64,000 nucleotides of DNA from Tatumella ptyseos ATCC 33301 (GTDB lineage Bacteria > Pseudomonadota > Gammaproteobacteria > Enterobacterales > Enterobacteriaceae). A program made the translations under genes and the position numbers. Where the stretch lies: positions 62,001 through 126,000 of the forward strand of contig NZ_JMPR01000038.1 in assembly GCF_000735525.1 (NCBI RefSeq). Direction: 5' to 3'. Each line of letters opens with the position of its first letter. Position 1 is the stretch's first letter. This document shows positions 7,601-15,267 of this stretch, one piece after another. The notes below the pieces were generated by a model. It had not been told where the DNA came from and did not search any database. It was given only the letters and a program-made list of their open reading frames with translations.

Positions 7601-7675
7601 TTTTGGGGTTAAAAAGTAAGGATTTCTGATGGAATTCGGGCTGCAGGTCGGGGGGTTTTGGGGAGAATTTTGGGG
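7601..7675 (+). repeat. TTTTGGGG direct repeats beside the displaced icd end
   Basis: Three copies of TTTTGGGG lie at 7601-7608, 7656-7663 and 7668-7675, just outside the icd terminator. On the other side of the prophage the equivalent position carries TTTTGATAA repeats next to int. They could be arm-type integrase sites left by an older element; G-rich sequence with no function is the alternative. Confidence 0.35.
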
Positions 7676-7690
7676 AAAGTGTTGAGGGCA

Positions 7691-7718
7691 AAAAAAACGG
7701 GTTCTTTTCAGAACCCGT
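7691..7718 (-). terminator. icd rho-independent terminator (displaced copy)
   Basis: On the minus strand a perfect 9-bp stem ACGGGTTCT/AGAACCCGT with a GAAA tetraloop is followed by a run of Ts. It stands behind the icd 3' fragment and matches the terminator of the full icd gene at 51240-51267. Confidence 0.85.
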
Positions 7719-7744
7719 GCTTATGTATCGGCGGTAAGGCCGGA

Positions 7745-7908
7745 TTACATATGGCTGATGATCGCATCACCAAACTCTGAGGATTTCAGCAGCTTAGCGC
7801 CATCCATCAGTCGTTCGAAATCGTAGGTAACGGTTTTGGCCGCGATGGCACCTTCCATACCTTTAATGATTAAATCAGCGGCTTCGGTCCAGCCCATGTG
7901 ACGCAGCA
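7745..7908 (-). pseudogene. Displaced 3' end of icd (icdC-like)
   Basis: The last ~54 codons of icd, with stop and terminator, nearly identical to 51294-51457 (about six substitutions in 164 bp, mostly synonymous). Identity ends exactly at 7908/51457. This is the signature of integration into icd: the element supplies a new 3' end and the old one is left at the far border, as with icdC next to e14 in E. coli. It has no start and is not expressed as a functional enzyme. Confidence 0.9.
7881..7908. other. attL core of the prophage
   Basis: A 28-bp stretch, GCTTCGGTCC to ACGCAGCA, identical to 51430-51457 and located where the two icd copies stop matching. The strand exchange point lies within it. 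Confidence 0.8.
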
Positions 7909-8147
7909 GTATGTTTAAATATTAATTATATATTGTTGTTATGATTGATATTTTATTATTGAATATTACAATTTCACACATTACCAGCTGAAAAACAACT
8001 CATTGATTATTCGTTATATTTTTATGATTTTGATAACCTATAATAAATGCAACTAGACATGAAATCACAAAAATATGCTATTTTATTAAGCATCCAAAAT
8101 CTAAGTCCGCTATCTTTCAAAATAGAAAATTAGTATAAGGATCTCCA

Positions 8148-8783
8148 ATGACATTTATTCTTCCTGATATTGAACTAGACGCGTTCACTTGCCCAGAATG
8201 TGGTGTTTATGCACAGCAAGTGAAATACTCCTGTGATAGCCACGTTTTCAACGGGCCACATTACTACATTAAGGACCAATGGTTAGCTTCTTCTACATGT
8301 AAGTATTGTAACAAAACAGCATTTTGGATATATAACAAGATGATTTATCCACATAAAGGTTCCGCTCCTCTTGCTCATCAAGATATGCCTAATGATGTAA
8401 AAGCTGATTATGAAGAAGCCGCTTATATTTGCTCTATGTCACCAAGATCAGCTGCAGCCTTGCTTAGACTCGCTATTGAAAAACTATGCAACCATCTTGG
8501 AGGAACAGGTAATAAAATTAATGATAAAATTGGTTCATTAGTTAAAAAAGGACTTCCTGTTATGGTACAGCAGTCTTTAGACGTTGTCAGGGTAACTGGT
8601 AATAATGCAGTACATCCTGGCCAAATTGATACTGATAGCCAAGAAAATGTTAGCAGCCTGTTTGGCTTAATTAATATTATCGTTGAAGTCATGATTACAA
8701 ATCCTAAGCTGATTCAATCGCTCTACGACAACCTCCCAGTTGGTAGCTTGAAAGGAATAGCAACTCGCGATAAAAAAAATTAA
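8148..8783 (+). CDS. DUF4145 domain protein with N-terminal zinc ribbon
   Basis: A 211-residue prophage cargo protein. Residues ~15-65 hold two CxxC pairs (CPEC and CKYC), a zinc-ribbon-like element. Residues ~85-185 match DUF4145: DYEEAAYICSMSPRSAAALL, RLAIEKLCNHLG, then VVRVTGNNAVHPGQID. DUF4145 is often found near restriction and other defence genes; its role is not defined. An AAGGATCTCC ribosome-binding site precedes the ATG. It is AT-rich and alone on the plus strand between attL and the HNH nuclease. Confidence 0.8.
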   Translation: MTFILPDIELDAFTCPECGVYAQQVKYSCDSHVFNGPHYYIKDQWLASSTCKYCNKTAFWIYNKMIYPHKGSAPLAHQDMPNDVKADYEEAAYICSMSPRSAAALLRLAIEKLCNHLGGTGNKINDKIGSLVKKGLPVMVQQSLDVVRVTGNNAVHPGQIDTDSQENVSSLFGLINIIVEVMITNPKLIQSLYDNLPVGSLKGIATRDKKN

Positions 8784-8998
8784 AGTTACCTTATCTCTGC
8801 CATGGGCTCTAAGAGGGTGGAGGTTAAAAACCTCTCTTTAGAGATGAATTTATTGTTAAGGGAAAATTCAAACTCAATTTAACGAGCATTATATGAAATT
8901 TATATCCTTCTAGAGTAAGATAGATATTAGGTGGAAGTCATAGTATAAAGAACTCCGACGCACCTAAATATTAGGTTATCAAAATAATGAATAAAAAA

Positions 8999-9724
8999 TT
9001 ACCGCCTGATTTTTTCAATCAATTCATTTACCGAAAGTAAGCTATTTCTTCTATGAATCATGGCATGGCAATTAGGACATAATGGGATCAAGTCATGAAC
9101 AGGGTCTACTTCATACTCCTCACCAATACAATGAATCGGTTTCACATGATGTACATGTATGAACCCCTCCCCATGTTCGCCATAAACCTGACCAAAGTTA
9201 AAACTGCAGCACTTACAGGAGAGACCATGATACTCAATGCAAGCTTTTCTTGCTTTAGCATCTCGTTCATATGAGTTAACGGTTATCATTTTTTTTGCAC
9301 CTTCTATAAAACTTTCAGGTGAAATTATCTCATCAGGATATGGATTCTCAGAGAAATCCGCATACCAGTTCTCACCTTCTTTACTCAGAAATCTTCTTTG
9401 AAGATTGCGCTCAAAATCTTTAATTGAGGCAACGCCAGGATCGTTTAATTTTTCAGAGAAAATCATATTAAAAGTGAACAAATCATAACCTTCAGCAACT
9501 AATTTAATATGTTCGATCGCCTGAGTATATCCGGGAGGTCTTTTACCTTTAGCGCTGATTTTCCATTCCTCTTTGAGAATAATGGATCTTTCTTTCTCAC
9601 TCTCAACATCCCATGCCCCAAATATCACCATCTTTTTTTTATGGTTCACAAAAGACCAACTCCAGTTCCAGTTTTTACACGTTGCTCCATGTGACTCTAT
9701 GAATTGTTTTCTACTTTGCGACAT
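8999..9724 (-). CDS. HNH endonuclease, McrA-like position
   Basis: A 241-residue nuclease. The C-terminal HNH domain (residues ~155-230) has a zinc-binding CKCC (170-173), the catalytic VHHVKP segment (His192-His193), HDLIPLCPNCHAMIH and the CPNC pair at 216-219. This layout is like McrA. The N-terminal ~120 residues (W-W-W pattern, VIFGAWDVESEKERSIIL) are a separate domain that may recognise DNA or modified bases; that is inference. In e14, mcrA lies at the same place between tail-fibre genes and the icd fragment, so a modification-dependent restriction role is plausible. The ATG at 9724 is preceded by AGGTAAAAAG; a GTG at 9727 is adjacent. Confidence 0.75.
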   Translation of the reverse strand: MSQSRKQFIESHGATCKNWNWSWSFVNHKKKMVIFGAWDVESEKERSIILKEEWKISAKGKRPPGYTQAIEHIKLVAEGYDLFTFNMIFSEKLNDPGVASIKDFERNLQRRFLSKEGENWYADFSENPYPDEIISPESFIEGAKKMITVNSYERDAKARKACIEYHGLSCKCCSFNFGQVYGEHGEGFIHVHHVKPIHCIGEEYEVDPVHDLIPLCPNCHAMIHRRNSLLSVNELIEKIRR

Positions 9725-9893
9725 CACTTTTTACCTGACACTGTTGAAACAGGGCAATATTATTAATTTAATCTAACATTTAATCCATTTTTATGTGTGT
9801 AAAAATATTAATCATCCGATTGAAGAATTAACATTTTTATACATTAACCTTTCTAATTAAGATATTATAAAATATAGCACTAACTTCGGTTTT

Positions 9894-10319
9894 CTAGCCT
9901 GCCGTCATTGGCACATCGGGCCAGGAGATATCTGCGGCACCGGTGTCTACCCTGCTTAGCTGAACACTATAGCGTTCCCAGCGGATTAATTCAGCTTCCT
10001 CATCCGGCGTTGCCATATCCAGTCTGGTGGCGCGGGAGAGTATGGCTATCCGGGCTTCTGATACCTCAGTCAGCAGCAATTTCTTTTCTGCGGCACGGGC
10101 CGCGTATTGTTCAGGTGTCTCAGGCGGGGGATCCACCAGCACGGGCTTACCTGTTTCATCCCCCTCTATTATCTTTCCATCAGCACAGCCTCTGAGCAGC
10201 CTGCAATAGTCGTCATCACTCACCGCGACCGGATCGTCCGGCCAGGTACCCGCACGAAGATAGTCGCCCTTTAATACTTCCGGATAGAAACTGTTGGTCT
10301 TTGCATCGTAGTAATACAT
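9894..10319 (-). CDS. Tail fibre assembly protein (Tfa)
   Basis: A 141-residue chaperone that helps the adjacent tail fibre fold and trimerise. The N-terminus (MYYYDAKTNSFYPEVL) and the end (RYSVQLSRVDTGAADISW followed by P) are typical of Tfa. The ATG at 10319 has a GGGAGA ribosome-binding site and follows the fibre stop by 14 bp; longer open frame upstream overlaps the fibre gene and is not needed. A fossil of the same 3' end lies at 1897. Confidence 0.85.
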   Translation of the reverse strand: MYYYDAKTNSFYPEVLKGDYLRAGTWPDDPVAVSDDDYCRLLRGCADGKIIEGDETGKPVLVDPPPETPEQYAARAAEKKLLLTEVSEARIAILSRATRLDMATPDEEAELIRWERYSVQLSRVDTGAADISWPDVPMTAG

Positions 10320-10332
10320 AGGCTCTCCCGTC

Positions 10333-11664
10333 TCAGTGACCAAAAGCCACCCAGTCCGCACTGCGTTCCAGTGTATAAATGTGCGAGGTAAACCCGTAGT
10401 TATCACGGCCGGTTACACTGATATTGGATGTACTGTTGTTACCGGAATCCGAGTTTGTCTGGGTCATCATCACCGTGAAGCAGGCTGACGGAAAAGCTAC
10501 GGGGAAATTGACCCGTAAATTATTGCCCCTGCCTGCGGTACCCCACTGAATAATGAGTCCTGTGGAACCACAGCGCCACCATTGTGGCAGTACAAAATGC
10601 GCGATATTTCTTTTACCGAAAGTATTATTTAGGTAGTCATACAGCCAGCCCTGCCAGCAGGTCCCGTGAATATTTCCGTCTTTCGACAGGCAGGTATCCC
10701 CCAGCCAGAGCTCACCATTCAGTCTGAGTTCGCCATTGTTCCTCAGTGAAAAAAGACCGTCCAGTCCCCCGGAATGTACCCTGAAACTTATGTCTGCATA
10801 CTGACCGACCTTTTCGGTAAAACTCATCTCCGCATACTGATCTCCTTTCCCCTGGAGAGAGAGCCCGCGCGTGATATTCAGGTTCCGGTTTTTGTCTGCG
10901 GAAATTCCTTTTTTACGGATAAAATCTGACCCTTCAGTGATCAGGTTCCCCCCGACAGTCACCCCTTTTGTAGTGGTGATCTCTCCGCCGGTGATATGGA
11001 CATTATCAGCATTCTGCGCAGCCAGTGACCCAAGCCCGAGGTTCCTGCGGGCTTTATCTGTATTGGTCAGTTCAGAAAGGTTGTTACCTTTCTGGAGCGC
11101 GTTATTCAGGCGCCGGTCATCTCCGGCTGCCACAGTATCTTTCTTTTCCCCGACATTGAGTACAGCAGCGCCTTTCAGTCCAAGATAACCCCGGGCCTTG
11201 ACCGTATCCCGCAGGTCACTCAGGTTTGCATCCTGACGCAAAAACAGACCTTCTCCGCTGATAACCGATAACGTGATTTCCGCCTTTTCACTGACCGCCA
11301 GGCGGAAGTTCAGATTCACACTGACTCCCTGCTCCGGCTTTTCAATCGCCGCGCAGCTTGCAACGGCATACAAATGGCCGTCTTTAGTAAGCAGTCCGGC
11401 TTCCCTGACGACAAAACCACCGACTTTAGGCGGTAATACCAGCCGTGCAATCAGCTGATTAGCCTGCTCCTGAGAGACGTCGAGAGAAGATATTTTGCCC
11501 CGATAGACTTCGCGGACAAGGGTGGTACGTGCAGGGTCAGGTGTGACTGCCTGACCGTTACCATCCCCGATCACATAATCTGTCAGGATCACGGCTCGTC
11601 CCTGACTGATTGCCGCGGTTTCCAGTGCTTTGCCGTAATCGGTGATAATACTGTAATAGTTCAT
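10333..11664 (-). CDS. Tail fibre protein (GpH-like)
   Basis: A 443-residue fibre. The N-terminal ~150 residues are the P2 GpH-type baseplate-attachment domain (YYSIITDYGKALETAAISQG). Then come short collagen-free repeats of the form L-D-A-A-NLGLG (NLSELTNTDKARRNLGLGSL). A C-terminal part rich in aromatic residues (WRCGSTGLIIQWG) resembles receptor-binding tips of short fibres. It overlaps the end of gpI by 4 bp (ATGA) and is followed by Tfa. The C-terminus is the host-range determinant. Confidence 0.85.
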   Translation of the reverse strand: MNYYSIITDYGKALETAAISQGRAVILTDYVIGDGNGQAVTPDPARTTLVREVYRGKISSLDVSQEQANQLIARLVLPPKVGGFVVREAGLLTKDGHLYAVASCAAIEKPEQGVSVNLNFRLAVSEKAEITLSVISGEGLFLRQDANLSDLRDTVKARGYLGLKGAAVLNVGEKKDTVAAGDDRRLNNALQKGNNLSELTNTDKARRNLGLGSLAAQNADNVHITGGEITTTKGVTVGGNLITEGSDFIRKKGISADKNRNLNITRGLSLQGKGDQYAEMSFTEKVGQYADISFRVHSGGLDGLFSLRNNGELRLNGELWLGDTCLSKDGNIHGTCWQGWLYDYLNNTFGKRNIAHFVLPQWWRCGSTGLIIQWGTAGRGNNLRVNFPVAFPSACFTVMMTQTNSDSGNNSTSNISVTGRDNYGFTSHIYTLERSADWVAFGH

Positions 11665-12224
11665 TCCGGTGCTCCCTGTGGCCTGATACTGATGTCTATC
11701 ACCGCAGTGACAGCACCACCGGTGTAAAATGTTCCTTCGGTACCGTTTTCGCTGATCACGGCGATGGAGCGCAGATAACTGCGCAGATTCTTCGCTTTAT
11801 CCGTTTGCCGGCGGATAGCGTCATAAAGACTACTGCTGATTTCTGACCCGCTGTAAACCTCGACCCGAAAGGTATAAGGGGCCGCCCTGGGTTCTTCCTG
11901 CCACCATTCAATGACCCGGGAGGGGACATCGATACTGCTTAACGCACGCCGGACAGCGCCGGCTGTCCCCCGGTGCTGATGAATATAAGCTGCATCCCGG
12001 ATAACCTGCCTTTTTTGCTTGTCACTCCAGCTGTCTTCCCAGAAATCGACAGCAAACTCCCATGCAAGCCAGGGAAGTAATATCTCAGGACAAAGGTCAG
12101 CATTTTTTACCTGGCGAACGACAGAAGTGTTCAGTGCGATGACAGGTTCAGAGGATGCCTTCTCCAGTGCTTTTTCTCCGGATGTGGCATTCGGGGGGAG
12201 TACAGTCCTGAAGAATGTCGTCAC
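11661..12224 (-). CDS. Baseplate protein GpI (P2-like tail protein I)
   Basis: A 187-residue P2 GpI-like baseplate wedge/tip protein: LPWLAWEFAVDFWEDSW near residue 50, KRQVIRDAAYIHQHRGT and the RGTAGAVRRAL motif. The likely start is GTG at 12224. It overlaps the stop of gpJ (GTGA) and has GGAG 8 bp upstream, which is a better choice than the ATG at 12263 deep inside gpJ. It works with GpJ and GpW to build the contractile-tail baseplate. Confidence 0.85.
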   Translation of the reverse strand: MTTFFRTVLPPNATSGEKALEKASSEPVIALNTSVVRQVKNADLCPEILLPWLAWEFAVDFWEDSWSDKQKRQVIRDAAYIHQHRGTAGAVRRALSSIDVPSRVIEWWQEEPRAAPYTFRVEVYSGSEISSSLYDAIRRQTDKAKNLRSYLRSIAVISENGTEGTFYTGGAVTAVIDISIRPQGAPE

Positions 12225-13132
12225 AGGTTTTCTCCGGTACGGGTAATATTCATTGCCTGACACCAGGGCGCAGACCCGGGCTGCCCCTCCATATCCTGCC
12301 GTGGGCTGCTCAGGCGTACGCGACTGACTCCCGGTTGCTGAAGCGCAGCATAAACAGCTGACAGGGGGACCGCGCCATGGATCCTGTGGGCCAGCCGGCT
12401 GTAAGAACGCAGTACTTCGCGGGCATTGTTCAGTACCGTCTGAGCATCCGGACCGTCAGCGATATCAAGCTGAGCCGTCACTATGTAATTCCGGATCCCG
12501 GCACTCATTACCGAAACATAATCGGTGAGTGGCCTGATATCGTCCTTACTCAGCAGATCACTGACTTTCTTCAGCAGTTCAGGTCCCGCGGTACCATTGC
12601 CCTCTCTCGATAATACGTATACATCCACATATCCGGGCCGGTGATGTATTTCCGGCCCGTAAGCTTCTGCATCCAGTACCCGCGGATCAGCGGATTTAGC
12701 ATAATAGCGATAGGCATTACGCGCGCCGGCAGTGTTCATTCGTGCCCACGAGAGCTGGATACGCTCACGGAAAGCATCATCGTCTTCAATGACTGCATCC
12801 ACCGGAGGAATACTGTCTGGCTGTGCAGCACGGATAATCTGCCGTTGCTGATTAAACGCTGCGCCTATATGGTCCAGGTCACTGCCCTTCGCACTGGCCA
12901 GAAAAACTGCTCTTACCGCATCATTCACCCGCTGATAAGCCAGCGTCAGTTGCAGTGCGTGAGCCTCTCCCTGTTTATATGCCGGGTCAGATTCGACTAA
13001 AGCATCAAACCCCGGATCAAGCTCTCTCAGCCTGGCCAGCCAGCGGGAAAAAATATCTGACGCATCAGGAATAACCAGAGCATCCGGTACCGCCAGTGTG
13101 GACAGATTGATAACATCATAGCCGGTAGCCAT
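12221..13132 (-). CDS. Baseplate assembly protein GpJ
   Basis: A 303-residue P2 GpJ homologue, the wedge protein of contractile baseplates (P2 GpJ has 302 residues). Landmarks are DPAYKQGEAHALQLTLAYQR near residue 55, DDAFRERIQLSWARMNTAG and YRYYAKSADPRVLDAEAYGP. The start ATG at 13132 overlaps the end of gpW; a longer open frame upstream lies inside gpW. Confidence 0.9.
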   Translation of the reverse strand: MATGYDVINLSTLAVPDALVIPDASDIFSRWLARLRELDPGFDALVESDPAYKQGEAHALQLTLAYQRVNDAVRAVFLASAKGSDLDHIGAAFNQQRQIIRAAQPDSIPPVDAVIEDDDAFRERIQLSWARMNTAGARNAYRYYAKSADPRVLDAEAYGPEIHHRPGYVDVYVLSREGNGTAGPELLKKVSDLLSKDDIRPLTDYVSVMSAGIRNYIVTAQLDIADGPDAQTVLNNAREVLRSYSRLAHRIHGAVPLSAVYAALQQPGVSRVRLSSPRQDMEGQPGSAPWCQAMNITRTGENL

Positions 13133-13472
13133 AAATCCGGATCTCCTCCAGCCTGACAGGCTGCTGATTGTGAACACAGACGCCCTCCACAGAAAGCAGG
13201 CACACTTCCTGCTCTGTCGCAGGGAAAGTCACTTCCACCCGGGTTAACCGTAATCTCGGCTCCCATCGGGCCAGTGCTGTGGCTGTCGCGGCTATGATCC
13301 GTAAACGCAGTAATTCATCGCGCGGACTGTCGGCAAGAAGATAAAGTTCACTGCCATACTCTCTGAGTAATACTCTGCTTCCGATCGGTGTGGATAAGAT
13401 ATCGCTGACTGACTGATGCAAATGCGCTGCACCGGACAGGCGTTTTCCTGTGATGCGATCGACTCCCTGCAT
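13116..13472 (-). CDS. Baseplate assembly protein GpW
   Basis: A 118-residue protein matching P2 GpW/T4 gp25-type lysozyme-like baseplate proteins: HLHQSVSDILSTPIGSRVLL near the N-terminus, REYGS and WEPRLRLTRVEV. It sits in the standard W-J-I order. Confidence 0.85.
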   Translation of the reverse strand: MQGVDRITGKRLSGAAHLHQSVSDILSTPIGSRVLLREYGSELYLLADSPRDELLRLRIIAATATALARWEPRLRLTRVEVTFPATEQEVCLLSVEGVCVHNQQPVRLEEIRIYGYRL

Positions 13473-13498
13473 AATGTAATTTCCGGGTAAGCTTAAAA

Positions 13499-14605
13499 TT
13501 AACCGAAGTAGTCGGGACCGTTGTTCTGTTGTTTCTTCGGGGAGACTTTTGTGGCAGCGGTGTCTTTGACCAGATTGATGCTGTAACTCAGCCCCGCTGG
13601 CGTCAGACTGAAGATAAGGGATTCGGTTAACCAGTCTGTGTCCTCACGCTCCCCGAATCCACGGGTCTGAACCCTTGATTCGGCAGTCAGTGCCAGTAAC
13701 TCAGGTGTACAGGGGCCGGAAAGTGACATCTTCCTGGCATTTCTCGCAGCCTGCATTTTCCCCCTGGCGACTTTCTGCAACGCCTGAGAAGATGCCGGCT
13801 GAGTATAGGGATACTGCGAAGGCGGTCCTTGATGATCTGCCGTGGCCGTTCGTGTCCTTCCGTCAGTTTCATCGTAATAACGAACCCCGATACTTCCCGG
13901 CGGCCCGGCATTTTTTTCACCTGTCGCACGCGTACTTCCCCGCTCTCCCTCACTGTAGGTCCAGCGCGATACCAGATCAGGTGTCAGCACTGCTGTGGCT
14001 CTTTTTTTACCGCTTGCAGTCAGTGCAGCGCCCTGCCCGAGAAAAAGCCAGTAGCCTCCGGACGGTTTACTGACAGCATTCATCCGGCTGGCAATACGTG
14101 AGAGCAGGTTTGCATCTGACTCAGCAATCTGGTCAATATGGCCGGTTCGTTTTGACGCCAGCGACTGAGCAACCCGGGGAATAAGTCCGTGAGAAGCGGC
14201 AACCGTCCTGACAAGTGATTCAACCGTCATATCCTCCCAGCTGCGGGTTTTCTGGCTGAGCACATCCCCCGGCTGACGGGCAGCATTCATGGGGGCAGCT
14301 GTTGCATACAGTGTCAGCGAGCGCGGCGGCCCCGATGAAGCTACACCACAAACGACATACCACCCTTTGTCCGTCAGTTCCCGGTTGAATCCAAGAGCGA
14401 CACGAAGCCGTGCGCCTTTCGGAGGAAGTTTCAGCGTCTCTGACAACAGCGTAATTTTCAGTTCATCGGATCGGGCCGTGGTACCGCCATTATCTGTCAG
14501 GGTGAGGCCGGTAAGACGTTGCTGCAGGGCAGCAGTAATATCTTTCCCCTCGGCCAGAATACGAAAAGCAGGGACATAGCAAAATTCGGCGGGTGAAGTG
14601 TCCAT
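13499..14605 (-). CDS. Tail hub protein GpD (late control D)
   Basis: A 368-residue P2 GpD homologue, the tail hub that joins tube and baseplate. It has the phage late-control D pattern (QQRLTGLTLTDNGGTTARSD near residue 30, then a beta-rich body and MQAARNARKMSLSGPCTPEL). P2 D is 387 residues. It follows gpX by 1 bp. Confidence 0.85.
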   Translation of the reverse strand: MDTSPAEFCYVPAFRILAEGKDITAALQQRLTGLTLTDNGGTTARSDELKITLLSETLKLPPKGARLRVALGFNRELTDKGWYVVCGVASSGPPRSLTLYATAAPMNAARQPGDVLSQKTRSWEDMTVESLVRTVAASHGLIPRVAQSLASKRTGHIDQIAESDANLLSRIASRMNAVSKPSGGYWLFLGQGAALTASGKKRATAVLTPDLVSRWTYSEGERGSTRATGEKNAGPPGSIGVRYYDETDGRTRTATADHQGPPSQYPYTQPASSQALQKVARGKMQAARNARKMSLSGPCTPELLALTAESRVQTRGFGEREDTDWLTESLIFSLTPAGLSYSINLVKDTAATKVSPKKQQNNGPDYFG

Positions 14606-14606
14606 A

Positions 14607-14822
14607 TCAGTCCCATAAACTCAGTGATCCGGTACTCACCGGTTGAGTGATATCAGGAAGCACAATCACCAGACCGGCCGGATAAACAGCTCCCCTTTCA
14701 GCCAGTCCGGGATTGGCTTCCAGAAGCTGACTCAGTGTGAATGCCGGATTGGCTGCGCCGTAATGTGCAGCACAGATCCCATCCGGCATATCGCCGTCAC
14801 GGCTCAGATAGGTTGTCGGCAT
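14607..14822 (-). CDS. Tail protein GpX (LysM-like)
   Basis: A 71-residue P2 GpX homologue with a single LysM-like motif (LSQLLEANPGLAERGAVYPAG and LVIVLPD), which may bind peptidoglycan or act in tail assembly. It overlaps the end of gpU by 26 bp in another frame. Confidence 0.85.
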   Translation of the reverse strand: MPTTYLSRDGDMPDGICAAHYGAANPAFTLSQLLEANPGLAERGAVYPAGLVIVLPDITQPVSTGSLSLWD

Positions 14823-15267
14823 AATATTTTAGTGTCATCGTCCAGGTTTTATTACGGTGGCCACCGCCCGGTAAAAAGCGGCTGGTCACCTCTGAAAATG
14901 CAGTGATCACCCACCAGCCGAGGATTTCTCCGCTGCCGCTGACCAGCTGTAACGGCCGGGCCTCTTCACCCATCAGGAACAAGGACTCAAGAGGCTCGAC
15001 ACCTTTTCCGAAAAATGCATGTACCTGTCCTTCCAGACGCACTGTCCGCGCGCCCTTGCCGGTATACTGCATCAGACTCTGCCTGCCGATACGTTCCTGC
15101 TCTCCCCAGCGCCAAGTCGCTTCACGGCTCAGTTGCTGATAAGCCGTACTGTCAGCAGAGAAAGCAAAATCTCCGAGCATAAGCATGACCTGGGCGCTTT
15201 CAGCCGCGGTACTTTTTCGCCTGCCGGCGCGCCCCTGATCCTCAAACAGAGGAATAATTTCACTCAC
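14797..15267 (-). CDS. Tail completion protein GpU
   Basis: A 156-residue P2 GpU homologue: MLMLGDFAFSADSTAYQQLS near residue 28, WRWGEQERIGR and a C-terminal TMTLKYYAD. It works at tail termination and assembly. The ATG overlaps the end of the tape-measure gene by 4 bp. Confidence 0.85.
   Translation of the reverse strand: MSEIIPLFEDQGRAGRRKSTAAESAQVMLMLGDFAFSADSTAYQQLSREATWRWGEQERIGRQSLMQYTGKGARTVRLEGQVHAFFGKGVEPLESLFLMGEEARPLQLVSGSGEILGWWVITAFSEVTSRFLPGGGHRNKTWTMTLKYYADNLSEP

Noticed and set aside
7881-7908. tRNA gene as attachment site
   Set aside because: The shared core is icd coding sequence; I found no tRNA at either border or elsewhere in the window.
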